Assembly: GCA_011524425.1 (NCBI GenBank)
Contig: WTKI01000009.1
Span: 1-10,682 of the forward strand
From: Altererythrobacter sp.
GTDB taxonomy: Bacteria > Pseudomonadota > Alphaproteobacteria > Sphingomonadales > Sphingomonadaceae
Direction of reading: 5' to 3'
DNA length: 10,682 bases
The notes under the pieces are model-generated. The model had not been told where the DNA came from, ran no database searches, and saw nothing but the letters and a program-made list of their open reading frames with translations. Numbering within the stretch: position 1 is the stretch's first letter; the number at the start of each line of letters is the position of its first letter. Positions 1-5,706 of the stretch are shown here, piece after piece. The translations under genes were made by a program, and so were the position numbers.

Positions 1-227
1 ATATAGAAGTGAAGAATCCGAGCGCTCAGATCGAGCATGAGGCAACCACCTCCAAGATTTCGGACGACCAGCTGTTCTACGCGATGCAGCGCGGTCTAGG
101 CGAAGAAGAGGCGGTCGCGCTGATCGTTAACGGCTTTGCGAAAGAAGTGCTCAAAGAGCTGCCGATGGAGTTTGCCGTCGAAGCGCAGAAACTGCTGGCG
201 ATCAGCCTTGAAGGGAGTGTCGGATAA
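1..227 (+). CDS. sufB: SufB C-terminal fragment (Fe-S cluster assembly scaffold), 5' truncated by window edge
   Basis: This is the C-terminal end of SufB, the scaffold subunit of the cytosolic SufBCD complex on which Fe-S clusters form. The first complete codon is at position 3, and the frame reads through the edge as IEVKNPSAQIEHEATTSKI, ending at TAA 225-227. The Glu-His-Glu triad at 33-41 corresponds to E. coli SufB E432-H433-E434, placed by counting back from the C terminus; these residues are implicated in cluster assembly in that protein. The tail FAVEAQKLLAISLEGSVG is near-invariant in the family. GTG at 9 is an internal valine codon, not a start. About 400 residues and the operon promoter lie to the left. 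The stop overlaps the next start by one base (TAATG). Confidence 0.95.
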   Translation, partial: IEVKNPSAQIEHEATTSKISDDQLFYAMQRGLGEEEAVALIVNGFAKEVLKELPMEFAVEAQKLLAISLEGSVG

Positions 228-469
228 TGGGCTTATTACTCTCAGCCTTTTTTCTGATTGCTTTCCCCCTTGGCATTGCATTTTACCTCGCTTCACGGAT
301 CAAATCTGAACTTGAAGAGGGACGAAGCTATATGTGGGGCTGGGCAGATCGTGCTTCGACCCCCGGGAGTTATTGGTTCAATTTGGGAATGAAGGCGATC
401 GGTGCGCTTGCTTTTGTATATCTCCCTGCCAGCATCGGTTGGGATAGTCTGAAAGCCTTCGCAGAATGA
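227..469 (+). CDS. Small two-TM membrane protein in suf operon, function unknown (80 aa)
   Basis: I do not recognise a named family. The protein begins with a hydrophobic helix (about residues 3-23), followed by a polar stretch with charged and aromatic residues (about 25-53, including RIKSELEEG and MWGWADR), and a second hydrophobic segment (about 55-72). It is therefore probably a small inner-membrane protein with two spans. The start ATG overlaps the sufB stop (TAATG), and AAGGGAG at 211-217 gives a good ribosome binding site with 9-nt spacing. The stop overlaps the next gene as ATGA. The coupling on both sides supports a real gene rather than a chance open frame. Its function, and any link to Fe-S assembly, is unknown. 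Confidence 0.75.
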   Translation: MGLLLSAFFLIAFPLGIAFYLASRIKSELEEGRSYMWGWADRASTPGSYWFNLGMKAIGALAFVYLPASIGWDSLKAFAE

Positions 470-1050
470 CCAACCGCAAGACCCTCAAGCTCTCCGATGT
501 TCCGGCTACCGACGCGCCCAATCTCAAAAAGAAGGGCCGCGGCTGGGAGATCAGCGAGAAGCGCTTGGACGCACTGCACGATCAGGCGCGCGAAATGCGC
601 CGTCATTCTTCCGAAGCGCACAAGGCGCTCGCCGAGCGTTTCGCGAAGGCCGATATGGGACGCTACAAATTCACGCGCCACGCTGTGGTCGGCTCTGCGA
701 TTGTGGACTTCAATTGCCACAATCTCGGCATGGCAATCGCGATTGACGAACCGGATCAAAACGATGCGCTCGCCAAGCGTCGCGACAAGTCACTGGAAAG
801 CGTCGGCATTCGCGTGATGCGGTTAAAGGCAGAAGACATTCTTGGCGATATGGACGCAGTCCTCCAGCGGATCACGCACGGTATGCGCATACGCATCGCC
901 GACAAACGCGAAGGGATCCGAGAACACCGTGCCCGTTCACGTCCGAAGAATTCCCAATCTGAAGGCACATACGAAAAAGCCGCAGGCGAAAAAGCTACAG
1001 GCGAAAACGATACAGGTCGCTCCCACGATAATGACGGAGACCCATCATAA
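466..1050 (+). CDS. DUF559-type (Vsr/PD-(D/E)xK-fold) protein, probably catalytically degenerate (194 aa)
   Basis: Residues ~44-137 follow the DUF559 pattern: a helical segment (SSEAHKALAERF), YKFTRHAVVGSAIVDFNCH, a central strand AIAIDEPDQ, then RDKSLESVGIRVMRL and a closing helix DILGDMDAVLQRI. DUF559 belongs to the Vsr-like PD-(D/E)xK nuclease superfamily. The aspartate of IVDF (D81) is kept. Where the family usually has a Glu in its first helix there is H52, and the usual E-x-D-G strand motif reads A92-I-D94-E, so two acidic positions look lost. The alignment is from memory of the family. The tail (~160-194) is low-complexity, hydrophilic and repeat-bearing. The start overlaps the previous stop (ATGA), with a weak GAAAG ribosome site. 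DUF559 genes recur in suf operons of related bacteria, so a structural or regulatory role is possible. Confidence 0.85.
   Translation: MTNRKTLKLSDVPATDAPNLKKKGRGWEISEKRLDALHDQAREMRRHSSEAHKALAERFAKADMGRYKFTRHAVVGSAIVDFNCHNLGMAIAIDEPDQNDALAKRRDKSLESVGIRVMRLKAEDILGDMDAVLQRITHGMRIRIADKREGIREHRARSRPKNSQSEGTYEKAAGEKATGENDTGRSHDNDGDPS
973..1017 (+). repeat. Three tandem 15-bp coding repeats in the DUF559 gene tail
   Basis: Three consecutive 15-nt units lie at 973-987, 988-1002 and 1003-1017. The first two differ at two positions, while the third is more diverged. They encode EKAAG, EKATG and ENDTG. Because the unit length is a multiple of three, copy-number change would keep the reading frame. They lie in the disordered tail beyond the DUF559 domain. 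Confidence 0.8.
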
Positions 1051-1241
1051 TGCCCGGCCTCGACGATTTCATGTCGCCCGACATGCAAAAGATTGCCCTT
1101 TTTCTCTTACCTGCCTTTGCAGGCATCTTTGCGCTGGTCATGAATTTGAGCCGCGGTTTCTCGACCGTCGGCACAGTTGTCATGGTCCTGTGCGCAGTGA
1201 TTGCCCTCTATTTCGCCCCGCAATTCTTCACTTTGTTCTAG
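1050..1241 (+). CDS. Small two-TM hydrophobic protein in suf operon, function unknown (63 aa)
   Basis: I do not recognise a family. After a short acidic N terminus (MPGLDDFMSPDM), the protein is almost entirely hydrophobic, with two predicted membrane helices at about residues 14-32 and 38-58. A short basic/polar turn (NLSRGFS) separates them. Both ends would lie on the same side of the membrane. The start overlaps the DUF559 stop (TAATG), and CGGAGA at 1035-1040 supplies a ribosome binding site with 9-nt spacing. It is the second small membrane protein within 1 kb, and the two flank the DUF559 gene. The tight coupling supports expression, and the function is unknown. Confidence 0.72.
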   Translation: MPGLDDFMSPDMQKIALFLLPAFAGIFALVMNLSRGFSTVGTVVMVLCAVIALYFAPQFFTLF

Positions 1242-1248
1242 AGCCGCC

Positions 1249-1719
1249 ATGCCAAGCACAACACTTCTCGCACTCGCTTTCCTGATGCAAGCCGCTCCCG
1301 CGCCAGACAGCTTCACCTCCGATGCTGTCGAAGGGCGCGAAGAGCCATACTGGATCACTGAATACCCGATCATCATCCAGCCCCTTGTGCATGATTACCG
1401 CCGCTGCCTGAATTACGCGGATCGCCGGTTTCGCGGTGAAGCCGATTTTGAAGAGCAATACGCGGCTGACCTGCCACGCTGCGAAAAGCTCAAGCAGAAG
1501 CTGATCGCGAAGTCAGAGCGCGCTTTGCGTACTGGTCGATGGGGCGAAGTGCTGGCTCCGGAAAGAGCGGGCGACGTGTTTCGCACTGTGGCGGATGAAC
1601 ATGTAGCGCGCGGACGCGACTTCGACCGCCAATTGATGGCGCTCTACTACGCCCAGCAAGCGCGCCAAGTGTCTACCGAGCTCACCAATGAAGAGATCCC
1701 AACTGATGTTACGAATTGA
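1249..1719 (+). CDS. Probable exported protein of unknown function preceding sufC (156 aa)
   Basis: I do not recognise a family. The N terminus MPSTTLLALAFLMQAAPAP resembles a short Sec signal peptide with possible cleavage after the AAPA stretch, although it lacks a strong positive n-region. The rest is hydrophilic and largely helical, with an aromatic patch (EEPYWITEYP, ~31-40), two cysteines (C53, C78) that could pair in the periplasm, and many Arg/Glu residues. ATG 1249 lies 7 nt after the previous stop but has no clear ribosome site. The frame is open back to TTG 1201, but that start would remove the N-terminal signal and overlap the upstream gene by 41 nt. The 3' end overlaps sufC by 14 nt, implying translational coupling. 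Function unknown. Confidence 0.7.
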   Translation: MPSTTLLALAFLMQAAPAPDSFTSDAVEGREEPYWITEYPIIIQPLVHDYRRCLNYADRRFRGEADFEEQYAADLPRCEKLKQKLIAKSERALRTGRWGEVLAPERAGDVFRTVADEHVARGRDFDRQLMALYYAQQARQVSTELTNEEIPTDVTN

Positions 1720-2476
1720 AAACCTGACCGCTGAAGTAGACGGCAAGCCCATCCTCAAGGGCTTGTCGCTCGAAGTGAAGGCGGGTGAAGTCCATGCGAT
1801 CATGGGCCCCAATGGCGCGGGCAAATCGACCTTGTCCTACGTGCTGGGCGGCCGCCCCGGCTATGAGGTCACAGGTGGCAGTGTGACATTCACATCTCCG
1901 GAAGGGGAAAGTTTGGACCTGCTAGAACTTGACCCGCACGAACGGGCTGCGGCTGGCCTGTTCTTGGGCTTCCAATATCCGGTCGAAATTCCAGGGGTAT
2001 CCAACGTCCAATTCCTGCGCGAAGCGTTGAACGCGCAGCGCAAGGAGCGCGGCGAAGACGCGCTGTCAGGCGGCGAATTCCTCAAGCTTGCCAAGGAAAA
2101 GGCAGGGCTCTTGCGCATGGATATGGACATGCTCAAGCGGCAAGTGAATGTCGGCTTTTCTGGCGGCGAGAAGAAGCGTGCAGAAATGGTCCAGATGGGC
2201 ATTCTTGCGCCGAGTTTCGCAGTGCTCGATGAAACCGATAGCGGCCTGGATATCGACGCCCTGCGTGTGGTGGGTGAAGGCATTAATCAGATCATGCGCG
2301 GCGATAACAAGGCTGTGCTTTTGATTACGCATTATCAGCGCTTGCTCGATGTGGTGAAGCCTGACCGCGTATCTGTTTTGGCGGACGGACGGATTGTCCA
2401 GACCGCCGGTCCGGAATTGGCGCTGCGGCTTGAGGAAGAGGGCTATGACGCAGTGATGGCGGAGGTCGCCGCTTGA
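1706..2476 (+). CDS. sufC: SufC, ABC-type ATPase of the SufBCD Fe-S assembly complex (256 aa)
   Basis: SufC is the soluble ATPase that dimerises on SufB-SufD and drives the conformational change needed for cluster formation. All ABC elements are visible: Walker A GPNGAGKS (34-41, K40), Q-loop Q90, signature SGGEK (152-156), Walker B AVLDE (172-176), D-loop TDSGLD and H-loop H209. The segment FSGGEKKRAEMVQM and the D-loop are typical of SufC rather than transporter ATPases. The length is normal for the family. I place the start at ATG 1706 because the protein then begins MLRIENL, as SufC proteins do, with GAAGAGA at 1690-1696 as the ribosome site. An in-frame ATG at 1688 would add six residues. 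The last bases overlap the next gene (TTGA). Confidence 0.97.
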   Translation: MLRIENLTAEVDGKPILKGLSLEVKAGEVHAIMGPNGAGKSTLSYVLGGRPGYEVTGGSVTFTSPEGESLDLLELDPHERAAAGLFLGFQYPVEIPGVSNVQFLREALNAQRKERGEDALSGGEFLKLAKEKAGLLRMDMDMLKRQVNVGFSGGEKKRAEMVQMGILAPSFAVLDETDSGLDIDALRVVGEGINQIMRGDNKAVLLITHYQRLLDVVKPDRVSVLADGRIVQTAGPELALRLEEEGYDAVMAEVAA

Positions 2477-2796
2477 GTGTGTTGTTCGCCTTTCTCGCAG
2501 CAATGAGTCCAGCGACTGATCCAGTGCCGCCATCTGAACCGATGCCGGAAATTGTGGTTATCGCAGAGCGGCTGAAAGGCGTGCAGGTTTTCATCGGGCA
2601 GGATGACGAAGGATCGTGGCATTGCAGCCTCGACCGCTCCAGCGGCGTTCCGTCACTCGATAGCAAATTGTGCAAAGCGGTGACGAAATGCGTCCGCAAA
2701 GGCGCGAGCACTGACAGCGAAGTCGAGCAATGCGTGACAATGAACAAAAAGCGGCTGTTAGCGCGCTTTGAGCGTGAATACAGGAAGCAGAAGTGA
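2473..2796 (+). CDS. Small four-cysteine protein with N-terminal hydrophobic leader, between sufC and sufD (107 aa)
   Basis: I do not recognise a named family. The protein starts MSVLFAFLAAMSPATDP, a short leader that may be a signal peptide or anchor, then has the stretch EIVVIAERLKGV (~26-37). That stretch resembles a motif common near the N terminus of small exported and TonB-related proteins of sphingomonads. Four cysteines (C51, C67, C73, C87) follow, enough for two disulfides if exported or a metal site if not, and the C terminus is very basic. I chose TTG 2473 because GGAGG at 2461-2465 sits exactly 7 nt upstream and the start overlaps the sufC stop as TTGA; GTG 2479 is the alternative. 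Its position suggests co-expression with the SUF machinery. Function unknown. Confidence 0.72.
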   Translation: MSVLFAFLAAMSPATDPVPPSEPMPEIVVIAERLKGVQVFIGQDDEGSWHCSLDRSSGVPSLDSKLCKAVTKCVRKGASTDSEVEQCVTMNKKRLLARFEREYRKQK

Positions 2797-3566
2797 TGGA
2801 AGCGGCAACTGTGACAAGGCCAACAACCCGAGACGAGGATTGGCGCTATGCTGATGCGGACTTCCTCGCATCAGCTGATGCCGCACACCTTGCGCATTGG
2901 GCAACATATGAAGTGCCGGAAGGTGAAACCTTACGCCATGCCGCAATTCATACCTCGGGTGATGCCAGCGCAGGCGGGTTTGAACGTATCCGCGTCCATG
3001 TAGGCAAGGGCGGGCGCTATGAAGCGTTCCATGTGATTGCAGGCGGTAAATATCAGCGCATCGAGATCGAAGTCACTCTGGAAGAAGGCGCGCATTTCGA
3101 ATTTGGCGGAGTGACGCTTGGCGGTGGTGACAAGATCCAGGAATTTGTGACCCGCACTATCCATGCGCACCCTAATGCAACTTCAAACCAGACCGTGCGC
3201 GCGGTCCAGTGGGGTCAATCCAAAGGCAATTTCCTTGGCAGGATCGAAGTGGCACGTGATGCGCAAAAGACCGATGCTGCGCAGAACTTTCGCGCGATCC
3301 TGCTGGAAAAAGGCGCAAGCGCAAACACTAAGCCGGAACTGGAAATTTTCGCAGACGATGTGCAATGCGCCCACGGCGCCGCGATTGGCGAGCTCGACCA
3401 GAATGCGGCCTATTACATGGCGGCACGCGGCATTCCTCCTCAGCTTGCGCGCAAGCTGCTGGTGCAAGCGTTTATCGGCGATGCATTTGTTGAGCTGGAC
3501 GAAGCCGACACGCGCGAGCGCCTGCTTGAAGCGGCCCTGGAGCAATTGGAGGAGGCGGCCCTTTGA
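2796..3566 (+). CDS. sufD: SufD, short form, Fe-S scaffold complex subunit (256 aa)
   Basis: SufD is the SufB paralogue in the SufBC2D complex and contributes to the SufB-SufD interface where the cluster assembles. The diagnostic C-terminal block ELEIFADDVQCAHGAAIGEL (181-200) is present. H193 in CAHG aligns with E. coli SufD H360, the residue implicated in cluster formation. The following YYMAARGIPPQLARKLLVQAF is also family-typical. At ~256 residues it is much shorter than E. coli SufD (423), missing most of the N-terminal region while keeping the beta-helix core and C-terminal helices. Such short forms are, to my knowledge, usual in this bacterial group, so I do not call it truncated. ATG 2796 overlaps the previous stop, with AGGAAG at 2782-2787 as ribosome site; GTG 2793 directly before it is possible. 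Confidence 0.93.
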   Translation: MEAATVTRPTTRDEDWRYADADFLASADAAHLAHWATYEVPEGETLRHAAIHTSGDASAGGFERIRVHVGKGGRYEAFHVIAGGKYQRIEIEVTLEEGAHFEFGGVTLGGGDKIQEFVTRTIHAHPNATSNQTVRAVQWGQSKGNFLGRIEVARDAQKTDAAQNFRAILLEKGASANTKPELEIFADDVQCAHGAAIGELDQNAAYYMAARGIPPQLARKLLVQAFIGDAFVELDEADTRERLLEAALEQLEEAAL

Positions 3567-4786
3567 ACGCGCCAACCGCCTCTCTTAATGCGGATTACCG
3601 CGCAGACTTTCCCGGTCTTGTCACAACAGATGGCAAGCCTTGGCATTATCTGGACACAGGCGCGACCTCGCAAAAACCGCGCGCTGTGATTGACGCGGTC
3701 GCGCGCGCTTTGGGTGAAGACTACGCCACAGTCCATCGCGGCGTCTATGCGCGCTCTGCTGATATGACTTTGCGATATGAAGCTGCGAGGCGCCGGGTGG
3801 CTCAGTTTATTGGCGGCTCTGAAGACGAAGTGGTTTTCACGCGCGGCGCCACTGAAGCGATCAATCTGGTTGCGAACAGCTGGGGCACGCAGAACCTGAA
3901 AGCTGGCGATCGAATTCTGCTTTCCACTCTGGAGCATCACTCCAATATCGTGCCATGGCAATTGCTGGCAGAGCGGGTCGGGGCTGAGATCGATGTGTGC
4001 CCGCTGACCGATGATGGCCAGATCGATCTGGATGCCGCCGAAGCCATCCTGACTGAGCAACACGCATTGATCGCCTTGGCACACGTTTCCAATGTGCTCG
4101 GTTCCGTGCTGGATGTGCGGCACGCGGCGCAATTGGCGCACAAGGTTGGCGCAAAGCTGCTTCTTGATGGCTGTCAGGCTGCTCCGCGTTTGGCGATCGA
4201 TGTCGCTGGGATGGATTGCGACTTCTATGTCTTCTCCAGCCACAAGCTGTATGGCCCGACCGGGATCGGTGTGCTTTGGGCGCGCCAGGAAATCCTCGAT
4301 GCCATGCCGCCATGGGAAGGCGGCGGCGCAATGATTGATCGCGTCACCTTTGACAAGACGACCTATGCACCCCCACCTCAGCGGTTTGAAGCCGGCACGC
4401 CTGCTATTGCGGAAGCGATCGGCCTGGCAGCGGCGATCGATTATGTTGAAAGCATCGGTCTTGATGCGATCCATGCGCGTGAGGCTGCTTTGGTTGAACA
4501 CTTGCGCCGTGAATTGCTTACTATGAACGACATGACACTCTTTGGTCCTGCAGACAGTGCAGGCATTGTCAGTTTCGCGATGCGCGGGGTTCACCCGCAT
4601 GACCTGGGCACCATATTGGATGAAAGCCATGTGGCGATCCGCGCCGGTCACCATTGCGCGCAGCCACTGATGGATCACTTGGGTGTACCAGCAACGGCGC
4701 GGGCCAGCTTTGGCCTTTATAACGACCACAGCGATGTCGACGCTTTGCTGGAAGGCATTGCACGAACACGAAAGATTTTCGGCTAG
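3563..4786 (+). CDS. sufS: SufS, PLP-dependent cysteine desulfurase (407 aa)
   Basis: SufS converts L-cysteine to L-alanine and carries the sulfur as a persulfide for Fe-S assembly. This is a class-V aminotransferase-fold enzyme of full length (E. coli SufS has 406 residues). Visible key residues are LEHHSN (123-128) with the histidines that contact PLP, D202 in LLDGCQ, the PLP-binding lysine K228 in SSHKLYGPTG, and catalytic C365 in RAGHHCAQPLM. That local sequence marks the group II (SufS) type rather than IscS. The start is TTG 3563: it overlaps the sufD stop as TTGA, and GGAGG at 3551-3555 lies 7 nt upstream. No SufE or SufU gene is visible in the window, so the sulfur acceptor partner must be encoded elsewhere. 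Confidence 0.97.
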   Translation: MNAPTASLNADYRADFPGLVTTDGKPWHYLDTGATSQKPRAVIDAVARALGEDYATVHRGVYARSADMTLRYEAARRRVAQFIGGSEDEVVFTRGATEAINLVANSWGTQNLKAGDRILLSTLEHHSNIVPWQLLAERVGAEIDVCPLTDDGQIDLDAAEAILTEQHALIALAHVSNVLGSVLDVRHAAQLAHKVGAKLLLDGCQAAPRLAIDVAGMDCDFYVFSSHKLYGPTGIGVLWARQEILDAMPPWEGGGAMIDRVTFDKTTYAPPPQRFEAGTPAIAEAIGLAAAIDYVESIGLDAIHAREAALVEHLRRELLTMNDMTLFGPADSAGIVSFAMRGVHPHDLGTILDESHVAIRAGHHCAQPLMDHLGVPATARASFGLYNDHSDVDALLEGIARTRKIFG

Positions 4787-4794
4787 GAAGAAAG

Positions 4795-5313
4795 ATGATG
4801 AACAAGCCGTCGGACGAAACAGAATTTGCGGCCGCCTCAGCGGGAAGCGGGCCTGAAGCGACTTCGACTGAAAAACCGCGCCGTGCGCGCGTCGAAGATG
4901 CAGTTGACCCTGATACAGAGACCGCTGCCGAGAAGCTTGAGCGCAAGCGCGATTATCTGGAAGGCTTTCTTGCGAAAACGCCTGAAAATGTGGCGCCGGG
5001 CGAGCCGGGTGGTGAACTGCATGATGCGGTGATCGCCGCGCTCAAGGAGATTTACGACCCGGAAATCCCGGTTAACATTTATGATCTTGGCCTCATCTAC
5101 AATGTCGAGATCAACGATGAGGCCGATGCGATTGTCACTATGACTTTGACGACTCCGCATTGCCCTGTCGCAGAAACTATGCCCGGCGAAGTTGAACTGC
5201 GCGCGGCCAGCGTGCCGGGCATTCGTGACGCGGAAGTCAATCTGGTGTGGGAGCCTGCTTGGGGCCCGGACAAGATGACCGACGAAGCGCGGCTTGAACT
5301 GGGGATGCTTTGA
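4795..5313 (+). CDS. sufT: DUF59/MIP18-family SUF-associated Fe-S assembly protein (SufT-like, 172 aa)
   Basis: The C-terminal ~100 residues form a DUF59 domain: ELHDAVIAALKEIYDPEIPV (74-93), NIYDLGLIYNVEI, then TMTLTTPHCPVAE with the conserved cysteine C123. The tail VNLVWEPAWGPDKMTDEARLELGM is typical of the SUF-linked subgroup. DUF59 proteins assist Fe-S protein maturation in bacteria (SufT) and in the eukaryotic CIA pathway (MIP18). The ~70-residue N terminus is acidic, Ala/Glu-rich and probably disordered up to about residue 42, followed by a charged helix (EKLERKRDYLEGFL). The start is ATG 4795 with GGAAG at 4786-4790; ATG 4798 is equally possible. It follows sufS by 8 nt and precedes the A-type carrier by 1 nt. 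The symbol is by family similarity only. Confidence 0.9.
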   Translation: MMNKPSDETEFAAASAGSGPEATSTEKPRRARVEDAVDPDTETAAEKLERKRDYLEGFLAKTPENVAPGEPGGELHDAVIAALKEIYDPEIPVNIYDLGLIYNVEINDEADAIVTMTLTTPHCPVAETMPGEVELRAASVPGIRDAEVNLVWEPAWGPDKMTDEARLELGML

Positions 5314-5314
5314 C

Positions 5315-5671
5315 ATGGCAGACACGAAGACAAGGGAAATTCCGGCGGCCGTCACATTGACACCCGCTGCAGAGGCGCGCGTGGCAGAGCTGATGTCCAA
5401 TGCTCCAGACGATGCTATTGGCGTGAAGCTTTCAACCCCGCGCCGCGGCTGCTCAGGCCTCGCTTACTCTGTTGATTATGTGGCCGAGGAAGCAAAGTTC
5501 GACGAGAAAATCGAAACGCCGGGCGGCACATTCTATATCGATGGCGCAAGCGTGCTCTATCTTGTCGGCTCGATCATGGACTGGGTTGAAGATGACTTCA
5601 CCGCAGGCTTCGTGTTCGAAAACCCTAATGCCAAAGGGGCTTGCGGCTGCGGCGAGAGCTTTATGGTCTAG
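5315..5671 (+). CDS. sufA: A-type Fe-S carrier protein (SufA/IscA/HesB family, 118 aa)
   Basis: A-type carriers bind iron or an Fe-S cluster through three conserved cysteines and pass clusters to apoproteins. All three are here: C46 in RRGCSGLAY and C110/C112 in GACGCGESF, with the family-typical spacing. The core VTLTPAAEARVAEL...GVKLSTPRRGCSG...IDGASVLYLVGS...FENPNAKGACGCG is a complete HesB domain. ATG 5315 starts one base after the upstream stop, with GGGGA at 5301-5305 spaced 9 nt. An upstream in-frame TTG at 5294 would overlap the previous gene and is less likely. This is the last gene of the suf operon. Sequence alone does not firmly separate SufA from IscA or ErpA; the symbol is chosen from context. 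Confidence 0.93.
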   Translation: MADTKTREIPAAVTLTPAAEARVAELMSNAPDDAIGVKLSTPRRGCSGLAYSVDYVAEEAKFDEKIETPGGTFYIDGASVLYLVGSIMDWVEDDFTAGFVFENPNAKGACGCGESFMV

Positions 5672-5678
5672 GTGAAGC

Positions 5679-5706
5679 GAAGGCCGAGCATCGCTGTTCA
5701 GCCTTC
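5679..5706. terminator. Possible bidirectional terminator between convergent genes
   Basis: A six-base inverted repeat GAAGGC (5679-5684) and GCCTTC (5701-5706) encloses 16 nt. It sits between the end of the A-type carrier gene (5671) and the end of the minus-strand gene, whose stop codon (5698-5700) lies inside it. No clear T-tract follows on either strand, so this is a weak candidate chosen mainly by position. Confidence 0.3.

Noticed and set aside
1201..1248. Upstream TTG start for the exported protein gene before sufC
   Set aside because: It would overlap the preceding gene by 41 nt and place a non-hydrophobic segment before the apparent signal peptide. ATG 1249 fits better.
2796..3566. 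SufD considered as a truncated pseudogene because of its short length
   Set aside because: The catalytically relevant histidine and whole C-terminal core are intact, the start has a ribosome site, and both junctions are coupled. Short SufD forms are typical of this group as far as I know.
3440..4729. Long (429 codon) minus-strand open frame antisense to sufS and the end of sufD
   Set aside because: The plus strand encodes unmistakable SufS with all catalytic residues. The antisense frame has no recognisable domain and an odd composition, and such frames arise from codon bias in GC-rich genes.
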